A stretch of 64,000 nucleotides of DNA from positions 50,325,207-50,389,206 of the forward strand of contig JAKSZU010000012.1 of NCBI GenBank assembly GCA_026018925.1. The letters run 5' to 3'. Shown piece after piece: positions 44,501-54,400 of this stretch (within the stretch, counting starts at the first letter, position 1; the number at the start of each line of letters is the position of its first letter). A program made the translations under genes and the position numbers. Below the pieces are notes generated by a model, which saw nothing but the letters and a program-made list of their open reading frames with translations, was not told the origin of the DNA and made no database searches. This DNA is from Tupaia tana (lineage: Eukaryota > Chordata > Mammalia > Scandentia > Tupaiidae).

Positions 44501-45642
44501 ATGGGGAGGCCTAAAAGGCAGTAAAAAGTGGTTTTTATGTCATCTGTTACCTCATAACTTAGAAGCAAAACAGGTGTTGGGAGCAGGGGATTTTCTCCCA
44601 CTATTTACCTGGACCTTCCTTTGGTTCCTTTAGTTGCCGGAGCAGTGTCGTCTGATGCATATTCAGCCTCCCAAGAAGAAGAATAAACATAAGCACAAAC
44701 AGAGCCGTACCCAGGATCCTGTCCCCCCAGGTAAGTTCTTTTTGTTGTTTTTTGAGAGATTTTTGCTGTAGGGGCATGCACTTGCCAGAGGGACACAAAG
44801 TGAGAAATCACCCCATACAGGGAATGGCCACACCACAGTTCCTTCTCCTTTCTCCTCTTGGAATTTTGAGCACACCTGTACATGAGCACAGTGTGAGTCC
44901 TGGACTTGAACATCTGGGACTTGAACTGCGGTTGACAACATATGAGTCTAGGTCCTAACCTCACACCACCTGCTGGTCCCAAGTAGTGGTTCTTTTCAAA
45001 GCCAAAAATCCTGACCTTCCAAATACAGTTCAACCTTCCAGTTAAACCTAGTTAAGTTCCTTACATAGCCATGAACTCCCCAAGTTTTCCTGAAGAAAAC
45101 TGATGTACTGGGGTGCCTTGGGTAAGTAAGTACTTGGGACAGAGGCTCTAGCAGCACCTCCCTATCCTTGCCATTTGAAAACAAGCCATTATCCCTAACT
45201 ATAGTGGTTTTCCTGTAGTCAGAATTCATAGCAGTAGAGGATTTTTGAGCTCTACAGGTGATAGGCACCTAATGTCTCCTACAGAAACACCATCCGATTC
45301 CGATCACAAGAAGAAGAAAAAGAAAAAAGAGGAGGATCCTGAACGGAAAAGAAAGAAGAAAGAAAAGAAGAAAAAAAAGGTAGGGGAGGGGCCTTTCTTA
45401 CAGCCCAGTGAATTTCCCTTTATCTCACTCATGTCCTAAGTAGAGTCCTTTGCCTCAAGTTGGCCCCAAGTTGAAAAACTCCAGGGCAGCTTGCAATTTT
45501 TTCCCATATAGCTTTGGTCGAATTCAAAGCTAGTTCTTGGTTGTTCTCACCCCTCCTCCTTTGTCTTCCCCAGAACCGACACAGTCCAGACCACCCAGGT
45601 ATGGGTAGCTCCCAGGCCAGCAGCAGTAGCAGCCTTCGCTAA
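35353..45642 (+). CDS. MED19: MED19, Mediator complex subunit 19 (5 exons)
   Basis: Subunit of the Mediator coactivator, linking transcription factors (REST among others) to RNA polymerase II in the nucleus. Exons 35353-35569, 44213-44469, 44634-44730, 45285-45379, 45574-45642 give 735 bases, 244 residues, the known length, all phases joining. Order: MENFTALFGAQAD, then a proline-rich segment with runs of seven or more Pro at about residues 14-40, the conserved core (GPFYLMRELPGSTELTGSTN, LEHAYNKFCGKKVKEKLSNF, LPDLPGMIDLPGSHDNSSLR, TGTMLAGFRLHTGPLPEQCR), a Lys-rich stretch (HIQPPKKKNKHKHKQS and [20 protein letters not shown]) and a Ser-rich end. Mostly disordered outside the core. The start is the ATG at 35353 by family length; an in-frame ATG exists at 35302. 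Confidence 0.97.
35570..35997 (+). other. MED19: MED19 intron 1, 5' part
   Basis: Single-copy sequence; GC-rich at the start, nothing else recognised. Confidence 0.5.
35998..36268 (+). mobile_element. SINE-B copy
   Basis: Forward copy with a C14 run, flanked by aaattactttgttggg on both sides. Confidence 0.95.
36286..36472 (+). mobile_element. SINE-B', 5'-truncated
   Basis: Starts in the body at ccctgcatcttgaaaaacac; no head. Confidence 0.82.
37135..37327 (-). mobile_element. SINE-A copy
   Basis: Reverse copy with cagtccag repeated three times in the head. Confidence 0.92.
37330..37588 (-). mobile_element. SINE-B copy
   Basis: Reverse copy with shortened body. Confidence 0.9.
37825..37985 (+). 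mobile_element. SINE-A copy with B-like head
   Basis: Head reads gcagttggcgtaatggttaa (B-type words) but the rest is A; flanked by atggctgaca/atgactgaca. Confidence 0.9.
38017..38278 (+). mobile_element. SINE-B copy, young
   Basis: Near-consensus forward copy with a flanking duplication agaattaaatgtgg. Confidence 0.96.
38301..38568 (+). mobile_element. SINE-B' copy
   Basis: Forward old copy. Confidence 0.88.
38582..39003 (-). mobile_element. SINE-A split by a SINE-B
   Basis: Reverse copy: tail 38582-38598, remainder from 38862. A C14 run sits at its head end. Confidence 0.9.
38599..38861 (+). mobile_element. SINE-B nested in SINE-A tail, young
   Basis: Forward near-consensus copy flanked by aattattttatt/aattattattttatt. 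Confidence 0.94.
39233..39470 (-). mobile_element. SINE-B copy
   Basis: Reverse copy, head partly deleted. Confidence 0.9.
39606..39848 (-). mobile_element. SINE-B' copy
   Basis: Reverse old copy. Confidence 0.86.
39903..40057 (+). mobile_element. SINE-A copy
   Basis: Forward copy with a flanking duplication aaatgttgcttttcct on both sides. Confidence 0.95.
40137..40405 (-). mobile_element. SINE-B copy, near-consensus
   Basis: The best-preserved copy by eye: nearly all CpG present, 18-T tail, flanked by tgccttgccttttct/tgccttaccttttct. Confidence 0.97.
40542..41030 (-). mobile_element. SINE-B' split by a SINE-B
   Basis: Reverse copy cut at catcatgttttttc. Confidence 0.9.
40720..40970 (-). 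mobile_element. SINE-B nested in SINE-B'
   Basis: Reverse copy flanked by catcatgttttttc on both sides, a duplicated host segment. Confidence 0.94.
41050..41315 (-). mobile_element. SINE-B' copy
   Basis: Reverse old copy. Confidence 0.85.
41330..41541 (-). mobile_element. SINE-C copy, most complete
   Basis: Read on the minus strand: ggggatggatagtggtgcag, tgatacaatgaac, ccatagggaaagattccagg, ttcaagtctagagacctccc, tgagtatgctaagc, ggattgtgggatcaagatcc, then an AATAAA-rich tail. It serves as the reference for this family. Confidence 0.75.
41546..41763 (-). mobile_element. SINE-B' copy
   Basis: Reverse old copy. Confidence 0.83.
41766..42035 (-). mobile_element. SINE-B' copy
   Basis: Reverse old copy. 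Confidence 0.88.
42076..42280 (+). mobile_element. SINE-B, 5'-truncated but with target duplication
   Basis: Begins at gacccggtgacttaaaactc, after both polymerase III boxes, and has a young body and tail. tatggatgtga flanks it perfectly (42065-42075, 42281-42291), so it was inserted in this truncated form. Confidence 0.95.
42326..42428 (+). mobile_element. SINE-A, 5'-truncated
   Basis: Starts at ggatctaatggcttgcattt; only the 3' half with T+ tail. Confidence 0.85.
42483..42625 (+). mobile_element. SINE-A copy
   Basis: Forward copy. Confidence 0.9.
42900..43200. repeat. Ancient repeat fragments (unclassified plus MIR-like)
   Basis: gagcacttagcgtctgccct, gctgggcactagtgctacat and gagtgaacaagacattatct look like the ancient element; 43030-43200 (gaggacagccagggttagaa) looks like reverse MIR. 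Confidence 0.45.
43295..43503 (+). mobile_element. SINE-B' copy, head deleted internally
   Basis: Forward copy. Confidence 0.85.
43525..43730 (-). mobile_element. SINE-B' copy
   Basis: Reverse old copy. Confidence 0.82.
43734..44212 (+). other. MED19: MED19 intron 1, 3' end
   Basis: SINE-free AT-rich sequence leading into the exon 2 acceptor (tgtgttctctag). Nothing else recognised. Confidence 0.5.
44213..44469 (+). CDS. MED19: MED19 exon 2
   Basis: Acceptor tgtgttctctag, donor gtaggt. Holds most of the conserved core, GSTELTGSTNLITHYNLE to GFRLHTGP. Confidence 0.97.
44634..44730 (+). CDS. MED19: MED19 exon 3
   Basis: Acceptor ttcctttag, donor gtaagt. Encodes LPEQCRLMHIQPPKKKNKHK and HKQSRTQDPVPP. 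Confidence 0.96.
44748..44982 (-). mobile_element. SINE-B copy next to a splice donor
   Basis: Reverse copy beginning about 17 bases after the MED19 exon 3 donor; diverged. Confidence 0.9.
45285..45379 (+). CDS. MED19: MED19 exon 4
   Basis: Acceptor atgtctcctacag, donor gtaggg. Lys/Glu-rich: [20 protein letters not shown] then KRKKKEKKKKK. Confidence 0.96.
45574..45642 (+). CDS. MED19: MED19 exon 5, coding part
   Basis: Acceptor ttgtcttccccag; encodes NRHSPDHPGMGSSQASSSSS, LR, then TAA. Confidence 0.96.
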   Translation, partial: NRHSPDHPGMGSSQASSSSSLR

Positions 45643-46560
45643 CAAGACCACTGGACTCGCCCAGGATGGCTTTTGTTGTACTGAATCTGCTGACAATAAC
45701 TGTCTTCTTGGACTCTTGGACATTGTCTTGGGGGCATCTACAGTTGGGGCAAAGGCCAGCATCTGGTGTCCTCAGCTGAGATTACTACATTAGAAAAGGG
45801 CCGTGCTTTTGTAAGGCTCAGCCCAGTTTGCTTTTTCCAGGACATTTCTTCCTCTCTCAGGAAGTTTTATGTCTTTCCCTTTTGTGCAATTTGTCTGATT
45901 TAGGACTTGATCTGTTAGGGGTTTTCTTACCAAAAAAAAAAAAAGCATTTATCAAACTGGCTAAAGTGTGGCTGCCTGTTAAGAGGTAAGTGCCTTTCTA
46001 TGAGAGTCGGGGTTTAAGATAAGGCATTGCTAAATAAGATCTGAGGGGATTTGAGTCTTGTCATTACATTATCTCATTAGCAGGCAGGGATACAAGTAAA
46101 ACGAGATTGGAGAGCTTGGTCCAAAAGTGAGGCACAGGTTGCTAATACTTTTCTACAGCCAACACATAACACTGCCCATAATCTTGAGAACCAAGTGCCT
46201 GGATCATCTTCAGGTTCCTTCTCAAGAGCTGATATATTCAGGGCTCAGCTCTGTGTTTTAGGTCAATTTTGTGTTAAAACAGAATAGCTGACTGAAAAAG
46301 CATCCACAATCACCAGTGTATTTCAGCAAGATTGGTTCTTAAGTCAGAAGGCCTGTTATTATTTGAAATGAAACCTCTGGCAAACAAAAGTAAATGCTTC
46401 TCCTGTCTTTTTATGAACTCTTCACCTGCCTCCTTACGTTTACCTAAGGAAATGGAACTATTTGGCTGACACAAAACATGTCTAAGCTTCAATAGCAACA
46501 GAAAAGGCAGTCTACAATATGAAAAGTAAAATAAATTTCCTCAAGTTTTGCAGCAGTACA
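45643..46560 (+). other. MED19: MED19 3' UTR
   Basis: SINE-free single-copy sequence, consistent with a conserved UTR. Confidence 0.65.
46530..46535 (+). terminator. MED19: MED19 poly(A) signal candidate
   Basis: First clean AATAAA after the stop, about 890 bases downstream; others lie at about 47174-47186. Confidence 0.5.
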
Positions 46561-47120
46561 GGTAACTGAAAATGATCATGAGAAAACCAAACTAAATAAT
46601 CTGACTAAATTTAACACTGAACAGTTACAACTTTTGCTATGAGCTAATGTTCATAGATCAACAGGTGAAAAACCATTCATTCAGCTCATTTTAATCCAGG
46701 ATTTCAGAATAAGAGTTTAAAAGTAAAAGATTATGGCCAGTTTTCTGAAATTTAGTGCCTGTTTAAAATGAGAATACCTTTTACTTTTGACAGCTAGAAG
46801 ACAATATGAGATACTTAACTACTTCCCATATTCAGTCTGCTTTTAACAGCTTTTCATACCTTGATCACTAGAGTTCATCTTTGGCTGTATCCAAAATGTT
46901 TCACTTTTCAAGATAAAATCCTATATTAAGGAACATCTGTGACCCAACTCAAGAATTCTGTAAGCTTTGAAAGGACCTGTTTTAGGTGGTTAATTTCACT
47001 ATAGTCCTGCCTAGCCTGAAGATGGTCAAGACCAGACAAACTTGAGATTTTCTTTGTGATGACTTCCCCCCAGGGGCCATTCACCCTGCCTTAAGAGAAA
47101 ATAACACAAGTCAGGGGGAG
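46561..47120. other. MED19-ZDHHC5 convergent gap
   Basis: SINE-free single-copy sequence; nothing recognised. Confidence 0.5.
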
Positions 47121-47140
47121 CTGGTTAGATCAGGATTTTT

Positions 47141-47146
47141 TTTATT
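47141..47146 (-). terminator. ZDHHC5: ZDHHC5 poly(A) signal candidate
   Basis: AATAAA on the minus strand (gggaataaaaaaaatcc). Confidence 0.6.
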
Positions 47147-47867
47147 CCCTGTTGGTTTAAAATGGCTAATCAGAATAAAAAATAAAAGGGCCTCTGTGTA
47201 GAGGCTGGGGTCTCCCCTATTTAGAGGTTAGAACCCAGGTATCCCCTTAACCCAGCACCATACTGAGGTGGGCTGAGGGGTAACCCCCAAGGGACAATCG
47301 GAGGGGCCTAAGCCTGCCACTCCTTCTCTCTATCCCGTTTTTGGCATATGATGAAAAATATTGCTTTTTGGATTCTTCTCTCCTGGCCTTGGATTTTAAA
47401 ATCATGTCAACAGTGTAAAAGCTAGGGGACTTTGAGGGCGAATTGAAGAAGCCCACTCTAATTCTTCTCCCCAAGAAGAGTGGATTATTCAGTATTGTTT
47501 CTTAAGGAAGGCCAAGCTCTTTTCCTGATCTCCCCTACCACCACCAATGACATAGAGCTTTGACCCCTTTTCCGGGGAAACTAATTGCCAATGAGCCTAG
47601 AAAACTAACTTTTCTTTCTAAATTCTTTCCTCTTCTGACCAAGACCCCAGACTCACCTCTCCCCAGGTTTCTTTCCTGATCACTTAGCACCAATAGGGTG
47701 CTGTCTCCTTAGTTGGTAACAAGGACAAAAGAGGGAACCATGGGGGTAAAGGAAGACTTTAATGTCTCTTTTCCTGCTGGTCTGAGGAACAGGAAGAGGA
47801 AGATCCTCCTTATACATATCCCTCCCTCATTTTCCCATCCCAGGATAGATATATAATTTCTTTGATA

Positions 47868-47897
47868 TTTATAATATATATATATGTACACACACAC
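47868..47897. repeat. (TA)n/(CA)n microsatellite
   Basis: Short TA run then gtacacacacac. Confidence 0.85.
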
Positions 47898-48255
47898 CTG
47901 GTAACGCAGAAGAGGAAAAAAATAGAATCCGTAACAATAATAAAAAAAATTATTTCTGGTTTAAAAATGATCTGGTTCCCTCCAGGGCAAGCAATTGCAC
48001 AAATGTCCACTGAGTCTGGTCCAGGGATTAAGGAAAGGAAGGTCTTAAAGGTAAAAGGGGGTTGCTACCCCAGTGTCAGGGCCCCAACTCTCCAACTCCC
48101 CAGCCCACTGCATCTTAGAAAACGCTCCTCATCCTCTTGGAATCGGTGGTTTTAAAAATGTCCATGCAGGGGAGGGAAGCCCCTTGAGGGTAGGTGGCCA
48201 CCTGGGGCCCTTTGGTGTAGGCGCAGAGGCATGGAGGAGGGGAGGCGCCGAAGGC

Positions 48256-48421
48256 TCACACCGAAATCTCATAGGTGGTACCACCCACCCCTGACACCTT
48301 CTTGACTCCTCCCCTTGTGGGGCTACTGAGAGGCGGCTGGCCTGGGCCAGGGGAGGCTGAGCCTATACTCTTGGGCTGCCCATTGGATTTGCTGTAGGCG
48401 GTCTTGAGCTGTACTTCATCT
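48256..48421 (-). CDS. ZDHHC5: ZDHHC5 last coding exon
   Basis: Acceptor tctcttttctttccag; encodes [18 protein letters not shown] to TTYEISV, then TGA. Confidence 0.96.
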
Positions 48422-51400
48422 CTGGAAAGAAAAGAGACAGGTATCAGGAAGTGGGACACGACAGAGGGGAGATGGTTTAAAGGGTAAGAGAAAATTAATG
48501 TATTTTCCTATATAATTTTCTACATACAGATTTTCTTACCCAAATATTCTTTTTATTTTACTGTCCTGCTTAAAACAAGCCTTATTTCCTGTATCTCCTA
48601 TTTACTCCTTTGACAGTTACCTCTACTTGTTCTCACACAAATACATGCTTTTAGGAAGTTAAGGTTAATGAAAATTAGTCTTGTGTCTTACTAGGAATTG
48701 CCCATGAAGGCAGCTGGCATGAATGCGGAAATGAAGAGCTCAGAGGATATATCCCCCCCCCTAGTCTACCAACACTAGAAAGTACATGTGAATCCCTGAT
48801 ATTTTCTGTAGGGTAATATGCTAATTTTAAGTTGAGTGAGGGCTAGGATGGTATTAATACTTACTTGGGTGTCAGTAATGGCTGCAAGGCCACTTCCTCT
48901 GTCTCAGAGACACCAGGTGGGGCTTTTTGGCTGCTGTAAGACATCGATCGGCCCAGGTAAGGGGCAGTTGGGCCTGGTTCAGGGGATCCTAGTCCCCGGC
49001 CCCTTAGCCCATCTGGCTTGCCAAAACGGGGGGCAGCTGCACGTCCCAGTGGAGTCTTGCCCAAGGGCGATCTCTTCGAATCATCTGAGGAGGAACTAGT
49101 ACGAGGGGCATGGCCTGAGCCTGGTGTTGACTGAATGCCTGAGTCCCCCAAGCCAGGTTCTTCCTCACGGACTGGGAGTGGGGGTGATTGGCGCAGCAGC
49201 TTCTCTCGTTCCTGGAGGGAGGCCACAATGTGGCGTGACAGATTGTCGTAACGGACTGGTGAGGGCTCTCGATGTGTTGGGCCAGTTGGCACCAAGCGTG
49301 GGTGCCTCTCAGCTTCCCGCTGCTGGGCCAGCCGGGCTGACAGGAAGGGAGAGGTGTAGCCTAAAGGTGGGTCTGGCTCAGGCCCTGCCTGCACTGACTC
49401 AAAATCAGGGCTGTCTGAAGGAGTGAGCAGGCTATCGTAAGATAGGCTTCCATTGCGTGTCTGGTTAACCAAGCTCTTATAAGAGGTGGAGGTGGTGCCC
49501 TCTGAACGAATGGATTGCAACTGGCCCAGCTCAAAGCCTGTGCCCTGGGCTGACTTGAGGCTGGAGGAGCGTGAGCCGCTGGACAGTGGATCGAAGTGAA
49601 AGCTTTTGCCAAAGGTGGGAGAACGGAAGCTCTCTGGCTCCAAGCTGGGCTCTGACCGGTAGCTGGGTTGGCGGCTGCTCTCTGCAATTGAGGTTGGCTC
49701 CTTTAAGCTGTCCCCGCGACTCAACTGAGGAAAAAAGTAGGAAAAAGTAAAGCAGGTTCTTAATGCGCCACTTATGACAGATGCTAGACCGCAGAGTCCA
49801 GGAATGCAATCAAACGCAGCATTTATTATGTGCCAGTAAAATGCTTACAACTTGTAGCTACATTAACAAATCTGTAAGTTGAAAAACCAATATCTCATTT
49901 TAAGATGTAGAGGTTAAGTAACTTGCCAGTGGTGGCAGAAGGGGGTTTTGAATTCAGCTCTGACACTGTAATAAGTGCTTTTATCTATTATGCTACATTG
50001 CCCATGCTTTGGTAAAGGACACACTAAACAAGGAGATTCAATTTCACTAATGCCGACAATCAATAAATGCCCTTGGGTTTTCTTCACTTCTACTTTTTGT
50101 TCTCTAATCTTCTTTCCCTCAGAACAATAAGCATACGTTAAAACCCCACTTCTTGGGGACAGCAAGTGGCACAGAGGTTAAAGTGCTGGACTCCCACATG
50201 GCCAACTGTGGTTCAAGTCCCAGACCTGGCACCTTGCTTTCTCATCCCTTCTCTCACTCTGTCTCTTTGGTCAAATTAATAATTGGAGTCAGCAGGTGGC
50301 ATGTTGGTTAAGTGTGCTGGACTCCCACATGGCCAACCACGGTTCGAGTCCCAAACCTGGTGGCTTGCTTTCCCTCTCTCTCTCACTCTGTCCCAATCTG
50401 GTCAAATTTAAAAATAAATAAATAAAGTTAAATAAAATACTTTAAAATAGTAATAACAAAATAAAGACACAATTTTTATAAAAAACCCACTTCTTCAGAG
50501 TACTCAGTACCTTGGCGCTGGAGGAATGAGGCATGGCGGCTGACGTACTGCTGCTACTGTAACCCGGTCGATACTTGTACATGGTAGGTGTGGGGGGGCT
50601 GTCCTTGCCCAAGAGACTGCTATCTGTAGGAGAAAAAGGCCAGAAGGTACCACTTTACAAGCTGTTTTAATAAGTACTGGAAGAGAACAAGGTAGAAACA
50701 CATACTCAGAAAAAAAACAGAACTCTAGGAAACATGATTTTGCTGAAATCAAGACTAAAAGCTCACATTAGCCCAGAACTCAGGGTGTGTAAGTGCAACA
50801 GACAGGTCCTAAGATGCTCTCTGACCTGTCTAGAAGTTTCTGACAGTTTGTTCCACAAAAGTCCAATTCACTGTCAATAGCTAAGTGACATTTATTCTCA
50901 TGGTGTTCACCACAACAAACTAATATCTTCCAGTCCCTGCCTATTTTTTCTACAGTTCACAAGTAACATTCTCACTTTTACCTTCTAGTTATAGAATCTC
51001 ATCGATCAAGGCAGCTCTTACCCTCGTTAGTAGCCAGGCTGAGGTGGGTTCGCAACCCTGTGTAACGGCTCAGGTCCGGCTTAGGAGGAGGTGGCGGTTC
51101 AGCATCTGCGGACTGGCTCTCTGTGATCTCCAGACTTCCCTTAGACTGCATAAATGAGAGGGTGGAAAGTCAGATTTGGAGAAGTGGACATGAGGGCAAC
51201 TCAAAGTATTAAACTAAGGGCCGTCTAGGTGGCACAGCGGCTAAAGTGGCTAGGTCCCACATGGTTCAAGTCCTGGACTTGACAGCTTAAAAACACACAA
51301 GGTGCATGTGTGTGCATGCCCAAAATCCTGAGACCTGAGAAAATCGACGGTATCATGGCCATCCCCCCCCGGGAAGGCGTGCCTTCTCTCTTTCCTCTTT

Positions 51401-54400
51401 CTCACCCCCACCCAAAGTGCACACCCCCTATAGCAAATTTAAAATAAAATAAATAAAAAGTATTAAACTGGTATAAGAAAAGTATTAGAGAGTCAAATTT
51501 TATACTTTTTTTTAAAATTTACTTAATTTCAGTTATGTGTTATTATATTATTTTTATTTGTTATTATTTATTTTTAATTTGACCAAAGAGACAAGAGAAA
51601 GTGAGAGAAAGAGAAAGTGAGAAAGCAAGCTGCCAGGTCTGGGGCTCGAACCACGGTTAGGCCATGTGAGAGTCTGGCACTTTAACCACCACACCACCTG
51701 CTGGCCCCAAATTTTATACTTCTAAAATAGAACTGTAAAACAAGACACAAAAATCTGTCTGGGGTGGTGGCCAGCAGATAGCGGGGTAGTTAAGGATGCT
51801 GGACTCCCACATGGCTGGCTAAGGATCAAGTCCCGGACCTAGTGGCTTACTTTCTCATTCTCTGTCTCTCTCTATCTCTCAAATAAAATAATAATAAAGT
51901 TAGGGGTTGGCAAGTGGCATGGTGGTTAAGGGCACTGGTCTCCCACATGGCCAACAACGGTTCAAGTCCTAGACCTGGCAGCTTGCTTTCTCAATTTTTC
52001 TCTTTCACTCTGTCCCTCTCTAGTTAAAATTAAAATAAATGAATAAAGTTAAATAATTCTAATAACAATAATATTGTTAAATAAAAATAATTCTATATTG
52101 GGGCCAACAGGTTGTGTGGTGGTGGAGGTGCTAGACTCCCACATGGCCGACCATGGCTCAAGTCCTGGACCTGGCAGCTTGTTTTTTTTCACTCTCCCTT
52201 TCTCTCCGGTCAAAACTGAATAATAATGATAATAAATATAATTAAAAATAAATCAATCTTTTTTTTTTTTCTTTTTGGAGAGGTTTTTGCTACAAGGGCA
52301 TGTGTGCTCATCAGAAAGACGAAGAGAGACAGAAAGTGAGAAATCACCCCCCAAGAGGGATGGCCACGCCACAATCTCCTCTTCCATTCTTCTCCCAGGA
52401 TCTTGGGCACGCACGTACAAGTGCCCGGCGTGAGTTTAAGCCACCGGGTCTGGGACTCGAACCTCAGTCGACTACATGGGAGTCCAGCAACACAGCCATT
52501 ACGCCAACTTCTAGTCCCTAAATAAATCTTAAAAAAAAAAAAAAAAAAAAAAATCGGTCTGGTAGCCAGCAGATGACCTGATGGTTAAGGTGCTGGACTC
52601 CCACATGGCCAACCAGTTCTAGTTCTGGACCCGGCAGTTTGAAACTCATGCTGGTGTGTATGTGTGTCCAAAATCCTGAGAGGAGAATGGACAAGGGATT
52701 ACAACATGGCCATCATCCGTGGGGGATGATTTCTCACTTTCTCTCTCTCCATCTCTCTCCCTGTCTCTCTGGCAAGTGCACATGCCCTATACCAAATATC
52801 TTAAAATAGGGGGCCAGCAGTTAGTGTAATGGCTACATCGCTGGACTCCCATGTAGTCGACTGCGGTTCGAGTCCCAGACCTGGCAGCTAAAACTCATGC
52901 CGGGCATGTGTGCACGCGTGCCCGAGATCCTAAGAGGAGAATGAAGTAGAGGGGATTGCGACGTGGCCATCCTCCCGGGGAGTGATTTCTCACTTTCTGT
53001 CTCTCTATTTCTCTTTCTGGCAAGCGCATGCACCCTATAGCAAAAACCTCTCAAAAAAGAAGAAAAAGAAAAAAAAAGAAATCTTAAAATAAAAAAAAAT
53101 TAAAAAAAAAAAAAACTTCAGTCTGAGAAAACTACAGGGTTTAATTCTATTACTTACTTGTTCATTTGAACCCTGTTCTTGTTAAGTTCCTACCATCTGT
53201 AAGCTACTATGGTAGACCTGATGAAGACAGGCCAGCAGGTGGCACAGTGGTTAAGGCACTGGATCCTACATGGCTGGCTGTGTGGGTCAAGTCCTGGACT
53301 TGGCCACTTGAAAAACATGCTGGGTGTGTGTTTGTACATGCCAGAAATCCTGAGGATGATGGAGAAGAGAATGCAGTATGGCCATCCCCCTGGGGGGGGA
53401 AGGGGGATGATTTCTCACTTTCCCTTCCCTTTTTGTCTCTCTCTGGTGAGTGCACATGCCCTATGGCAAAAATCTAAAAAATAAATAAAAAATAAAGGCT
53501 ATGAAGTACTTGGAAGTGGATTCAATTTCTACTACCAATACTTTTTTTAAAAAGACTCATTTAACTTTATTTATTTATTTTAATTTGACCAAAGAGGGAC
53601 AGAGTGAGAGAGTGAGGGAGAGGGAAAGTGAGAAGGCAAGTCACCAGGTCCAGGACTCAAACCATGGTTGGCCATGTAGGAGTCTAGCACCCTTAATCAC
53701 CACGCCATCTGCAAGTCCCTGCCAATAACTCTTTAACATGCCAGGTGTGTGCATGCTGCATGCCCAAAATCCCAAGAGAAGAATGGAGAAGAGACTGAGG
53801 TGTGGCCATCACCCCAGGAGGTGATTTCTCACTTTTCCACTCTCTCTTCAGCAAGTGCATGTGCCCTATGGCAAAAAATCTTAAAAAACAAAAATGAAAC
53901 CACCCAGCTATAAAGAGAGGCCAATCCTACAGTACAGCAGTTAAGTGCTGTGCAGAGGGAGCTAGATTCCACATAGCCAGTTGGAGTTAAAATCCCAGCC
54001 TTGCATTTTAAAAAATATGCCAGACAGGGACCAGCAATTGGCACAATGGCTATGTCGCTGGATTCCCATGTAGTCAACCACTGTTCAAGTCCTGGACCCA
54101 GTGGCTTGAATTCACACTGGGTGCAGGTGTGTGCGTGCCCAAGATCCTGAGAGGAGAAGGGATTGCGGCATGGCCATCCCCCCTGGGGAGTGATTTCTCG
54201 CTTTCTGTCTCTCTGTCTCTCTCTGTCTTTCTGGCGGGCACACACGCCCTATAGCAAAAACCTCTCAAAAAAAAAGCCAGACGTATGCTCATGTGCCCTG
54301 ATAAGATGGAGAAATGGAACAAAAAATGATTGCAGAGTGAGCAGGTCCCATCTGAAGTGCTCTTTCTCATGCATGTGCATAATGCCTTCTGGCATTAACA

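Larger units (their letters stand above)
47121..48255 (-). other. ZDHHC5: ZDHHC5 3' UTR
   Basis: SINE-free, with a (TA)n(CA)n tract at 47868-47897. About 1.1 kb to the poly(A) signal candidate. Confidence 0.7.

Noticed and set aside
49124-49426. Open frames opposite the large ZDHHC5 exon (plus strand)
   Set aside because: Antisense shadows of a long GC-rich coding exon.
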